DNA of 36,978 bases, from the NCBI GenBank assembly GCA_034428935.1, contig DAOUHB010000103.1, forward strand, positions 1-36,978. The letters run 5' to 3'. A program made the translations under genes and the position numbers. The stretch comes from JAAYZQ01 sp034428935 (GTDB lineage Bacteria > Chloroflexota > Anaerolineae > JAAYZQ01). Shown here in pieces: positions 29,941 through 36,978 of this stretch (the stretch's first letter is position 1; every line of letters starts with the position of its first letter). Under the pieces are notes generated by a model. That model had not been told where the DNA came from. It was given only the letters and a program-made list of their open reading frames with translations, and searched no databases.

Positions 29941-30318
29941 ATGCCTTTGAACCGGTTGTTCGACGCGGTCGAGAGGGTGCGGGACACGGCGCAGTGGCGG
30001 GCGGCCTTTGGCGAGCCGCAGGTGTTCGAGGACAGGACCGTGATCCCTGTCGCTCAGGTTGGCTATGGCTTTGGCCTTGGGTTCGGCCATCCCGCCGAGG
30101 TCCCTGAGGACGAGGAGGTGCTCGCCGCCGAGGGCCAGGGCGGCGTGGGTGGAGGGGCGATGTCGCGCCCCCTGGGCGCCATCGTCGTCAGTGACGATGA
30201 CGTGTATTTTGAGGAAGCGGTAGACGCCAACAAGATAGCCCTGGCAGGCATCCTCCTGGCCGGGGTGATCGTGGTCCAGGCGGCTGCCACGCTGCGGGCG
30301 CTGTTGTCCCGCCGATGA
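29941..30318 (+). CDS. GerW/YtfJ-family protein with C-terminal TM segment
   Basis: A 125-residue protein of the family named after sporulation protein YtfJ (GerW). The defining stretch is TVIPVAQVGYGFGLGFG (about 33-49), a variable acidic loop with a Gly-rich GQGGVGGGAMSRPLGAIVV (about 66-84), and a TM segment at 98-120 (ALAGILLAGVIVVQAAATLRALL). GerW proteins are not limited to spore formers; many are found in Actinobacteria and Chloroflexi with unknown function. GAAGGAG is well placed before ATG 29941, so an upstream frame extension to 29872 is not used. No sporulation genes occur in the window. Confidence 0.8.
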   Translation: MPLNRLFDAVERVRDTAQWRAAFGEPQVFEDRTVIPVAQVGYGFGLGFGHPAEVPEDEEVLAAEGQGGVGGGAMSRPLGAIVVSDDDVYFEEAVDANKIALAGILLAGVIVVQAAATLRALLSRR

Positions 30319-30331
30319 GGTTGTAATCTGG

Positions 30332-32089
30332 ATGTTGGAGCAGTTGATACACAACGGAGTCATCGTGCCCGAGCCCCCCAAGAGCGTCGGGCTGGTGCTC
30401 AAGATTGAGGGCAGGGAAGTCGCCCTGACCCCCCGACAAGAAGAGATGGCCGTGGCCTGGGCGAAAAAGCTGGGCACTCCCTACGTCAAGGACCGCACCT
30501 TTGCCCGGAATTTCATGACCGATTTCTCCCAGGCCCTGGGCCTGGAGCGTGTCCTGAGCGTCGAAGACGTGGATTTCGGTCCGGCACTGCGGATCGTGGA
30601 GGCGGAGCGAGAGGCCAGGGAGAGGCTGAGCCCCGAGGAGCGAAAAGCACAGGCCGCGGAGCGCAAGGCGCTGCGGGAAGAGCTGAAGGAACGGTTCGGC
30701 CACGCGGTCGTGAACGGCGAGCGGGTCGAGCTGGCGAATTATATCGTCGAGCCCAGCGGCATCTTTATGGGGCGGGGCAAGCATCCCCTCCGCGGCCGCT
30801 GGAAAGAGGGCGCCAGGCAGCAGGACATCACCCTGAACCTCAGCCCCGACGCCCCCCGGCCGGAAGGCGACTGGGCCGAGATCGTCTGGCAGCCCGAGTC
30901 GCTGTGGGTGGCGCGCTGGCGCGACAAGCTCTCGGACAAGCTCAAGTACGTCTGGCTTCACGACAGCGCCCCCATCAAGCAGGAGCGGGAAGCCCAGAAG
31001 TTTGACAAGGTGTACGAGCTGGAGGACGAGCTGGCCATGGTGCGGGCTCGCATCCAGCAGGACCTGTGCCAGAATGGCGAGTCGGATCGCTGGCGCATCG
31101 CCACGGCCTGCTACCTCATCGACGCCCTGTGCTTGAGGGTGGGCGACGAAAAGGACCCCGATGAGGCGGACACGGTGGGGGCCACCACGTTGCGTCCCGA
31201 GCACGTGACCCTGCACGAGGACGGCGTGGCCGAGTTCCGCTTCCTGGGTAAGGACTCGATCCTGTGGCACAAGAAGCTCCAGGTGCCCGAGGTGGTGCAC
31301 GCCAACCTGACCGAGCTGATCCGCACGGCCCGGCCATCGAGCAACAGCGGCAACGGCGACCGCCCCCATCCGACCCGCGACAAGCCACAGCTGTTTCCCG
31401 ATTTCAGCAGCCGCGACGTGAACGCATACCTGTCGGACGTTCTGCCCGGCCTGACGGCCAAGGTCTTTCGTACCCACCACGCGACCATGGCTGTGCGGCG
31501 CTGCCTGGAGGAATCGGGTGTCGCCGCCGAGGACCCTGAGCACAAGAAGTGGGAGGCCGCCAACCTGGCGAACCTCGAAGCGGCCATTCTGTGCAACCAC
31601 ACCAAGCAGGAGCCGGCGACCTGGGCTCGCAGCCGCAAGCGCTACCAGGAGCGCCAGGAAAAGTCCAAGGAGCGCGTGAACAAGTACCGGGCTCAGGTGC
31701 GGACCTACCGCGAGGCGCTCGCCGCCCTGCGCGCCGAAGCGAGCCAGAAGCAGCAGGAAGCCGGCAGCCCAGAAGCGGCCAGGAAGCTACGGGCCAGGTA
31801 TGAAAAACGGATGGAGACGGCCAGGCGCCGCGTCGCCAGGGGCGAGGAGCAGTTGGAAAGGGCCCAGTTGGCCCTGGGCAAGATCAAGGTCCAGGCCGCC
31901 ATCGCCGCCAAGAAACGCACCTGGAACCTGGTGACGAGCCTGAAGTCGTACATCGACCCGCGCGTCTATCACGAGTGGGGCGAGGCCGTCGGGTACGACG
32001 TCCTGGAGCGATACTATCCCACTGCCCTGCGGCGCAAATTCGCGTGGGTCAGGGCCGAATCGGAGCATGAAGAGGACAACGAGGCCTGA
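30332..32089 (+). CDS. DNA topoisomerase IB, eukaryote/thaumarchaeon type
   Basis: A 585-residue type IB topoisomerase that relaxes positive and negative supercoils by a 3'-phosphotyrosine intermediate, without ATP. It follows the eukaryotic Top1 plan, not the short poxvirus-like plan usual in bacteria. The core has IFMGRGKHPLRGRWK (144-158) and KYVWLHD; the catalytic domain holds R269 (LCLRVGDEKD), K307 (FLGKDSI), R380 (KVFRTHH), H423 (ILCNH) and the nucleophile Y540 (LKSYIDPR). These correspond to human R488, K532, R590, H632 and Y723. A long basic coiled-coil linker lies at about 430-525. It has no N-terminal nuclear-type region. It begins 13 nt after the GerW-like gene, in the same operon. 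GC content is like the neighbours, so any transfer is old. Confidence 0.94.
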   Translation: MLEQLIHNGVIVPEPPKSVGLVLKIEGREVALTPRQEEMAVAWAKKLGTPYVKDRTFARNFMTDFSQALGLERVLSVEDVDFGPALRIVEAEREARERLSPEERKAQAAERKALREELKERFGHAVVNGERVELANYIVEPSGIFMGRGKHPLRGRWKEGARQQDITLNLSPDAPRPEGDWAEIVWQPESLWVARWRDKLSDKLKYVWLHDSAPIKQEREAQKFDKVYELEDELAMVRARIQQDLCQNGESDRWRIATACYLIDALCLRVGDEKDPDEADTVGATTLRPEHVTLHEDGVAEFRFLGKDSILWHKKLQVPEVVHANLTELIRTARPSSNSGNGDRPHPTRDKPQLFPDFSSRDVNAYLSDVLPGLTAKVFRTHHATMAVRRCLEESGVAAEDPEHKKWEAANLANLEAAILCNHTKQEPATWARSRKRYQERQEKSKERVNKYRAQVRTYREALAALRAEASQKQQEAGSPEAARKLRARYEKRMETARRRVARGEEQLERAQLALGKIKVQAAIAAKKRTWNLVTSLKSYIDPRVYHEWGEAVGYDVLERYYPTALRRKFAWVRAESEHEEDNEA

Positions 32090-32137
32090 TAGCAGCCGAG
32101 AGCTGCCGGGTAACCATGATCCAGGGAGGAGAACCAC

Positions 32138-33280
32138 GTGACGAGCCAGTCGATGCGCTTGATGATTCCAGGGCCCGTGGACGCGGAAGACGAGATTCTC
32201 GCCGCGCTGGCCGAGCCCACCCGCCCGCACTATGGCAAGGAGTGGCTGGAGATCTATGACGAGGTGATCGACGGCCTGAAGCAGGTCTTTCAGACCAGGG
32301 GCGATCTGTTCCTGATGCCCGGGCCGGGGACGGCCGGGCTGGAAGCGGCCCTGGGAAGCATGCTGCGCACCGGCGAGAAGGTGCTGGTGCCCCGCAACGG
32401 CTTCTTCGGGCACCGGCTAGGGACCGTGGCGGAGGGCTACGGCCTGGAAGTCTGCCGCGTGGATGCTCCCCAGGGCGAGCCCCTCGATCCGGAGGCCATC
32501 CGCGAGGCGTTGCGGCACAGCCCGGACATCCAGGCCCTGGCCGTGGTGCACCTGGAGACCTCGACGGGTGTCCTCAATCCCCTGGCCGAGATCGCCGCCG
32601 TGGCCCGGGAGCAGGAAGTGCCCCTCATCGTCGATGCCGTGTCGTCCATGGGCGGGGTGCCCCTGCCCGTCGACGAGCTGGGCATTGGCGTGTGCGTCAC
32701 CGTGGCCAACAAGTGCCTTGCCTGCCCGCCGGGTGTGGCGCCCATTTCGGTGAGCGAGGAGGCCTGGCGCCAGATGGACGCCCGGGCGAACCGCGCCCAC
32801 GGCTGGTACCTGGACCTGGCCACCTGGAGGCACTATGCCGACCATTGGGGAGACTGGCACCCCTACCCCACGACCATGCCCACCAACGTGGTCGTCGCCT
32901 TGCAGACCAGCCTGCGGCGCATCCTCGGAGGCGGCCTGGAGGCGTATTACGAGCGCCATCGCAGCGCAGCGCGTCGCGTGCGCTCGGTGATGGGGCCGCT
33001 GGGCTTCAAGCCGGTCACGCCCGAGGCCCACACCTCGCCGCTCATCACTGCGTTGTACGGCCCCCCGGGCATGGAAGTCGAAGATCTGCGCGCCTACCTG
33101 GTGGCCGAGTGGCAGATCATGATCGCCGGGGGCCTGGAGGACCTCAGCGGCAAGATCGTGCGCGTGGGCCACATGGGCAAGGCCGCGACATCCGACTATG
33201 TCGAGCGCTTGCTGGACGGCGTGGAGGCTTATTTGCGCCTGAAGGGCTACGCGGTCCCCCAGCGCAAAGCCCTGTCCTAG
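32138..33280 (+). CDS. Class V aminotransferase (serine/alanine-glyoxylate type)
   Basis: A 380-residue PLP enzyme that moves an amino group from serine or alanine to glyoxylate (or a related acceptor). The PLP lysine is K192 (TVANKCLACPPGVAPISVS), with D166 (LIVDAVSS) pairing to the pyridine nitrogen; the opening MIPGPVDAEDEI and FLMPGPGTAGLEAAL are typical. GTG 32138 is supported by GGGAGGAG six nt upstream. The following genes, glycerate kinase and hydroxypyruvate reductase, point to serine:glyoxylate aminotransferase: it would yield hydroxypyruvate and glycine. Purine-catabolic aminotransferases (PucG-like) are close relatives, so the exact donor is not certain. Confidence 0.88.
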   Translation: MTSQSMRLMIPGPVDAEDEILAALAEPTRPHYGKEWLEIYDEVIDGLKQVFQTRGDLFLMPGPGTAGLEAALGSMLRTGEKVLVPRNGFFGHRLGTVAEGYGLEVCRVDAPQGEPLDPEAIREALRHSPDIQALAVVHLETSTGVLNPLAEIAAVAREQEVPLIVDAVSSMGGVPLPVDELGIGVCVTVANKCLACPPGVAPISVSEEAWRQMDARANRAHGWYLDLATWRHYADHWGDWHPYPTTMPTNVVVALQTSLRRILGGGLEAYYERHRSAARRVRSVMGPLGFKPVTPEAHTSPLITALYGPPGMEVEDLRAYLVAEWQIMIAGGLEDLSGKIVRVGHMGKAATSDYVERLLDGVEAYLRLKGYAVPQRKALS

Positions 33281-33312
33281 AATCTGCCGGACTCGCGGCG
33301 ACAGGCCAGGCC

Positions 33313-34668
33313 ATGGAGAGCTGGACGATCCGCAACTCGCCCCACGCCGCGACGATCGCGGCGGCGCAGCGTGCCGCGCTGGCGGCCGTCGAGCCGGGCG
33401 CTGCCGTGCGCCGGCACGTCCGGCGCGAGGGCAATCGCCTCCTCATCGGCGGGCAGACCTACGACCTGGAGGCAGCCGAGCGCACGTGGGTGGTAGGCGG
33501 CGGCAAGGCCGCCGCCCCCATGGCCGCTGCCCTCGTCCCCATCCTGGGCGAGCGCCTGGCCGGCGGCCTGGTGGTCACCCGCTACGGCCACGCCAGCCCG
33601 GAAGTCGACACCGGTCCCATCGAGGTCGCCGAGGCGGGACATCCCCTGCCCGACGAGGCAGGCGTGGCCGCCACGCGGCGACTGGCGGACCTGTTAAGAC
33701 AGGCATCCGGGCGCGACCTGGTGCTGGCCGCCCTCTCGGGCGGTGCTTCGGCGCTGCTGACCTTGCCCGCCGGGGGCCTGTCGCTGGACGACCTGGTGGG
33801 GACCACGGAACTGCTCCTGCGCTCCGGGGCGACCATCGGCGAGCTGAACGCCGTGCGCAAGCACCTGTCGCAGATCAAGGGCGGCGGGCTGGCGCGCCTG
33901 GCGGCTCCTGCTCGCGTCGCTGCCCTCGTCTTGTCCGACGTGGTGGGCGATCCCCTGGACGTCATTGCTTCCGGTCCCACCAGCCCCGACGCTACGACCT
34001 TTGCCGATGCCTGGTCCGTCGTGGAGCGCTACGGCCTGGCAGGGCGCCTGCCTCACGCCGTGGCCGGCCACCTGCGGGCGGGGCTGGAAGGTCGGCTGGC
34101 CGAAACGCTCAAGCCGGGTGAAGCGCTCTTTGAGCGGGTTCTCAGCGTCATCGTCGGCAGCAACCGCCTGGCCGCCGAGGCCGCCGTGGAGGCGGCCCGC
34201 GGAGCGGGATTCAACGCGCTGCTCCTGTCGACCTTTGTCGAAGGCGAGGCCCGGGAGGTGGGTCGCGTCGCCGCGGCGCTGGCCCGGGAGGTGGTGGCCC
34301 ACGGGCGGCCCGTGGCCCCGCCCGCCTGCCTGGTGTGGGGCGGAGAGACGACCGTCACTGTGCGCGGCCAGGGCAAGGGCGGGCGCAATCAGGAGCTGGC
34401 CCTCGCCGCCGCCCTGGCCCTGGAAGGCCTGCCCGGCGTGGTGCTGCTGGCGTTGGGCACCGACGGCACGGATGGCCCGACGGACGCCGCCGGGGCCGTG
34501 GCCGGTGGCCAGACCGTCGCCCGGGCCCGGGCCCTGGGCCTGGACCCGCGAGCCCACCTGGCGGACAACGATGCCTATCCTTTCTTTGATGCCCTGGACG
34601 ACCTGCTGCGTACCGGTCCGACGGGCACCAACGTCAACGACCTGCTGTTCATCTGGGCCTATCGATGA
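33313..34668 (+). CDS. Glycerate 2-kinase (GckA/MOFRL family)
   Basis: A 451-residue kinase that phosphorylates D-glycerate to 2-phosphoglycerate. N-terminal glycerate-kinase domain (about 8-240): VVGGGKAAAPMAAAL (near 60), AEAGHPLPDEAG, and ALSGGASALLTLP. C-terminal MOFRL domain has GKGGRNQELALAAALAL and the acidic ALGTDGTDGPTDAAGAV. Length fits class II glycerate kinases. The start ATG has only a weak purine run upstream, and the aminotransferase stop is 32 nt before it; the reading frame is open much further upstream, but that part is antisense-like shadow of the aminotransferase. It forms one step between hydroxypyruvate reductase and glycolysis. Confidence 0.93.
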   Translation: MESWTIRNSPHAATIAAAQRAALAAVEPGAAVRRHVRREGNRLLIGGQTYDLEAAERTWVVGGGKAAAPMAAALVPILGERLAGGLVVTRYGHASPEVDTGPIEVAEAGHPLPDEAGVAATRRLADLLRQASGRDLVLAALSGGASALLTLPAGGLSLDDLVGTTELLLRSGATIGELNAVRKHLSQIKGGGLARLAAPARVAALVLSDVVGDPLDVIASGPTSPDATTFADAWSVVERYGLAGRLPHAVAGHLRAGLEGRLAETLKPGEALFERVLSVIVGSNRLAAEAAVEAARGAGFNALLLSTFVEGEAREVGRVAAALAREVVAHGRPVAPPACLVWGGETTVTVRGQGKGGRNQELALAAALALEGLPGVVLLALGTDGTDGPTDAAGAVAGGQTVARARALGLDPRAHLADNDAYPFFDALDDLLRTGPTGTNVNDLLFIWAYR

Positions 34669-34676
34669 GGTGAACC

Positions 34677-35669
34677 ATGAGCAAGCCGAAAGTCTTTGTG
34701 GGCCGGGTCCTGCCGGAAGGCGGGCTGGAGATGATCCGCGGCGCGTGCGACGCCGACGTCTGGCCCGACGAACTGCCCCCATCCCGCGAGGCGCTCCTGG
34801 AGAGGGTGCGCGGCGTGGACGGCCTGGTCTCGCTGCTGACCGACCCGGTGGACGCCGAGGTGATGGACGTCGCCGGCCCGGGTCTGAAGGTCATCAGCAA
34901 CTATGCCGTGGGCTATGACAACGTGGACGTGCCGGCCGCCACGGCGCGGGGTATCCCCGTGGGCAACACGCCCGGCGTGCTAACCGAGACGACTGCCGAC
35001 CTGGCCTTTGCGCTGCTCATGGCCGGCGCCCGGCGCATCGTCGAGGGCGCCGATTACGTGCGGGCCGGCAAGTGGCGGACCTGGGGCCCGATGCTCTTCC
35101 TGGGCCACGACGTCCATGGTGCCACGCTGGGGATCGTGGGCATGGGGCGTATCGGCCAGGCCATGACCCGCCGTGCCGCGGGCTTTGGCATGCGGGTCGT
35201 CTACTATGACCCCTACTGCAACCCGGAGAAGGCGCCTTTTCTGAACATTACCGTGCGCTGTGACCTGGACGAGCTTCTGGCAGAATCCGATTTCGTCAGC
35301 CTGCACGTGCCCCTGACGGACCAGACCCATCAGCTCATCGACGCCCGGGCCCTGGACAAGATGAAAAAGACGGGGGTGCTGATCAACACCTCGCGGGGTC
35401 CCGTGGTCCACACCGACGACCTGTACGAGGCACTGGCTGCCGGCCGGATTGCCTACGCCGCCCTGGACGTGACCGATCCGGAGCCGCTGCCGCCCGGCCA
35501 CAAGCTGCTGAGCCTGCCCAACTGCCTGGTGGTGCCGCACATCGCCAGCGCCAGTTGGGCGACCCGCACCCGCATGGCCGTCATGGCCGCCGAGAACCTG
35601 CTGGCCGGCTTGCGCGGCGAGCGCCTGCCCAACTGCGTCAATCCCGAGGTCTATGACGCCCGTTCGTAG
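34677..35669 (+). CDS. D-2-hydroxyacid dehydrogenase (hydroxypyruvate/glyoxylate reductase)
   Basis: A 330-residue NAD(P)-dependent reductase that reduces hydroxypyruvate to D-glycerate and glyoxylate to glycolate. The Rossmann motif is G155-M-G-R-I-G160; catalytic R240 (NTSRGP), E269 (TDPEPL) and H288 (VPHIAS) are all there. The NYAVGYDNVD stretch (75-84) is typical of glyoxylate/hydroxypyruvate reductases. ATG 34677 has GAGGTGA just before it, eight nt after the kinase stop. The stop codon TAG (35667-35669) lies in the first unit of the 86-bp repeat array (GTAGTGCG), so the repeat supplies the 3' end of the gene. Confidence 0.94.
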   Translation: MSKPKVFVGRVLPEGGLEMIRGACDADVWPDELPPSREALLERVRGVDGLVSLLTDPVDAEVMDVAGPGLKVISNYAVGYDNVDVPAATARGIPVGNTPGVLTETTADLAFALLMAGARRIVEGADYVRAGKWRTWGPMLFLGHDVHGATLGIVGMGRIGQAMTRRAAGFGMRVVYYDPYCNPEKAPFLNITVRCDLDELLAESDFVSLHVPLTDQTHQLIDARALDKMKKTGVLINTSRGPVVHTDDLYEALAAGRIAYAALDVTDPEPLPPGHKLLSLPNCLVVPHIASASWATRTRMAVMAAENLLAGLRGERLPNCVNPEVYDARS

Positions 35670-35936
35670 TGCGCGGTTCACCGCGCTCAGGGCGCAGAAG
35701 CGCCTACTACGAAGGGGGGTCGCAGGCGGGTGGGCCCGGGCGGTGTTGTTGGTAGTGCGCGGCTCACCGCGCTCAGGGCGCTGAAGCGCCTACTACGAAC
35801 GGGGGTCGCAGGCAGGTGGGCCCGGGCGGTGTTGTTGGTAGTGCGCGATTCACCTCGCTCAGGGCGCTGAAGCGCCTACTACGAACGGGGATCACAGGCG
35901 GGTGGGCCCGGACGGTGTTGTTGGTAGTGCGCGGTT
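35666..35936. repeat. 86-bp tandem repeat array, three full units plus a broken fourth
   Basis: Units start at 35666, 35752, 35838 and 35924, exactly 86 bp apart; the fourth stops after 13 bp at the IS630 junction. Each unit has an outer GTAGT/ACTAC pair enclosing GCGCGG-TTCA-CCGCGC and GGCGC-TGAA-GCGCC, so the first 45 bp can fold into a three-way junction. The remaining 41 bp is a conserved linker rich in G (GGGTGGGCCCGGGCGGTG). The units differ at only a few positions, and unit 3 has changes in the first stem. No spacers of CRISPR type are present. No gene is seen here. Confidence 0.93.
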
Positions 35937-35951
35937 ATGAACTTTGACAAC

Positions 35952-36719
35952 TTAATAAGGTAATAGGCCGACATACCGCAGAAGCTCCTTGGAGCCTGAG
36001 CTGTAGCAGCTGAGAAAGTCGTGCATGCGCTGGATGAGCTCTTCCCAGTGGTCGCTGCAGCGATGTAAGTGCAGCACTTCCTGATAGGCCTTGCGCCACA
36101 GCTTCTCGATGGGATTGAGCCACGGTGCATACGTGGGCAGGTAGACCAAGGTAATACCTTCCTGCCGAGCCGTCTCTTGCACGTCCGCATGGTCGTGCAC
36201 GTGATACCAGTTGTCCAAAATGACGTTGAGCACCTGGATATCGGGATGGAGTCGACGCAGTTGTCGTAGGAAGCGGCAGATGAAGGGCACGTCCGTTTTC
36301 TTGGCCATGTTGAAGACAACCCTGCCCGTGACCGCATTCAGCACCCCAAGAACACGGTGATACACGTTGCTGCGATGGGCGCGGCGAGCCAGAGGCTGAC
36401 TATGGCCGCCCAAATGCCAAGCCTGAGCCACAGTGGGCTGGCGGTAGAACGACAGCTCGTCTAGAAAGTAGCTTGCCACCTGGTCGGGATGCTGCCGAGC
36501 AGCTTCGACACACGCCCAACAGGCATCTCGCTTCTGAACATACTGAGGATCCGGGCTGTGAACGTACTGTCGACCGCGCTTGTAGCGGATCTTGTGAGCA
36601 CGGAGAAGGCGCCACAAGCCGGCATCCGAGTATCGACTCCAGAGTACATCCACCTGACGCAGAGCTGTCAATGTCCAGCGAGATCGCTTGATGCCCAGCG
36701 ATTCGGGTGAGCTGTTCAC
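35952..36719 (-). CDS. IS630-family transposase, DDE catalytic part
   Basis: This frame encodes the catalytic half of the transposase. The DDE triad is D87 (FLDELSF), D169 (VILDNWYHVHDH) and E205 (APWLNPIEKLWRK), with 35 residues between the last two, as in DD(34-35)E IS630 enzymes. The frame is open further upstream than its first possible start (GTG 36719) and joins smoothly to the HTH frame through a shift near 36748-36756. The GTG has no ribosome site, so it is unlikely to be translated on its own. The C-terminus (LRYVGLLPY) looks complete. Confidence 0.88.
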   Translation of the reverse strand: MNSSPESLGIKRSRWTLTALRQVDVLWSRYSDAGLWRLLRAHKIRYKRGRQYVHSPDPQYVQKRDACWACVEAARQHPDQVASYFLDELSFYRQPTVAQAWHLGGHSQPLARRAHRSNVYHRVLGVLNAVTGRVVFNMAKKTDVPFICRFLRQLRRLHPDIQVLNVILDNWYHVHDHADVQETARQEGITLVYLPTYAPWLNPIEKLWRKAYQEVLHLHRCSDHWEELIQRMHDFLSCYSSGSKELLRYVGLLPY

Positions 36720-36744
36720 CGTTTCCTGCCAGGCTGCTACCTGC

Positions 36745-36978
36745 TCAGGGGGAAAAGCCTCGCTGGCGGCGAGGTTGCTGGGTCAGGGCTTCCACTCCTC
36801 CCTCTTCATAGGCATCGAGCCAGCGGTACACGGTGTCCGGCTCTCTCGCGCGCAGCAAGCCCTGTCGAGCCACCCAGTGAGCGGACCGGCCGTCTGCGAT
36901 CTGCAGCAAAGCCGAGGCACGCTCCCGCATGTAGGGCCGGGAATCACGACGCAGTACCCTTTCCAACTCAGCGCGTTG
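36745..36978 (-). CDS. IS630-family transposase, N-terminal DNA-binding part (partial)
   Basis: At least 78 residues, open to the right edge of the window, so the true start is outside. It is a helix-turn-helix region (ERASALLQIADGRSAHWVARQG, then PDTVYRWLDAYEEGGVEAL) typical of IS630 N-terminal Homeodomain-like/winged helix domains. It ends at TGA 36745-36747 directly after a TTTTCCCCC run; a +1 shift at CCC-TGA continues as EQVAAWQETVN into the catalytic frame. Either programmed frameshifting or a recent indel explains this. Confidence 0.8.
   Translation of the reverse strand, partial: QRAELERVLRRDSRPYMRERASALLQIADGRSAHWVARQGLLRAREPDTVYRWLDAYEEGGVEALTQQPRRQRGFSP

Larger units (their letters stand above)
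35937..36978 (-). mobile_element. IS630-family insertion sequence (right part outside the window)
   Basis: The element starts where the fourth 86-bp repeat breaks, with TATGAACTTTGACAACTT as its end; IS630 elements insert at TA, which fits the TA at 35936-35937. Its transposase runs on the minus strand as two overlapping frames and leaves the window at the right edge. The other terminal repeat and any rest of the repeat unit lie beyond 36978. Confidence 0.8.

Noticed and set aside
32692..33312. Upstream extension of glycerate kinase into the aminotransferase
   Set aside because: Arg-rich shadow; the kinase begins at ATG 33313 by family alignment.
35666..35936. CRISPR array
   Set aside because: Units are directly adjacent with 86-bp period and no unique spacers; no cas genes.

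Overview
The window is a GC-rich bacterial chromosome segment with dense housekeeping content, several long gene runs on each strand, and an accessory zone at the right end. Gene content (ClpC, Lon, Hsp20, a multi-S1-domain protein, YacL-type PIN/TRAM, a cytidylate-kinase-like protein, many receiver/kinase and membrane proteins of unknown role) suggests a Chloroflexota (Anaerolineae-like) genome or MAG. This is inference from families only; no rRNA is present to test it. Promoters look like ordinary sigma-70 sites (several TTGACA-N16/17-TATAAT), and most starts have AGGAGG-like ribosome sites.

Left part, 1-13.8 kb. A membrane-anchored Pro/Thr-rich protein (minus, cut by the left edge) diverges from a cold-shock gene whose leader holds a strong promoter followed by an intrinsic-terminator hairpin. 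A LysR regulator follows. Then comes a long plus-strand run: hsp20-lon-receiver-(PHP+AlbA-like fusion)-AAA ATPase-mogA-hutI-12-TM histidine-rich membrane protein. It starts from a clear promoter at 2414-2442 and reads as a proteostasis unit that continues into signalling, nucleic-acid and metabolic genes. A B12-binding-type radical SAM gene and a tRNA-Tyr(GTA) gene close this part.

Middle, 13.8-25.5 kb, all minus strand: cysS-rlmB; radA followed by a PIN/TRAM gene and a cytidylate-kinase-like gene; clpC; a four-S1-domain protein with an acidic tripeptide-repeat tail; a receiver-histidine kinase hybrid; and a small two-cluster ferredoxin whose promoter overlaps a near-perfect CsoR/CstR-like palindrome. 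These are separated by recognisable hairpins and promoters.

Right part, 25.7-37 kb. A metallo-beta-lactamase-fold gene (plus) converges on a minus operon: a beta-rich membrane-anchored protein, two tandem 4-TM HxH-type paralogues related to haem-copper oxidase-like proteins, and an acyl-CoA dehydrogenase. Divergent from it, a plus run encodes two GerW/YtfJ-like small membrane proteins, a eukaryote/thaumarchaeon-type DNA topoisomerase IB with all five catalytic residues, and a three-gene module (class V aminotransferase, glycerate 2-kinase, hydroxypyruvate/glyoxylate reductase) that can take serine and glyoxylate to 2-phosphoglycerate. The last gene's stop codon lies in the first unit of an exact 86-bp tandem repeat. 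The fourth unit of that array is broken by an IS630-family element running off the right edge.

The most notable items are the eukaryote-type topoisomerase IB, the 86-bp repeat array hit by IS630 (with a possible +1 frameshift at CCC-TGA in its transposase), the cold-shock leader attenuator, the PHP-AlbA-ATPase set downstream of lon, and the CsoR-like operator on the ferredoxin gene.
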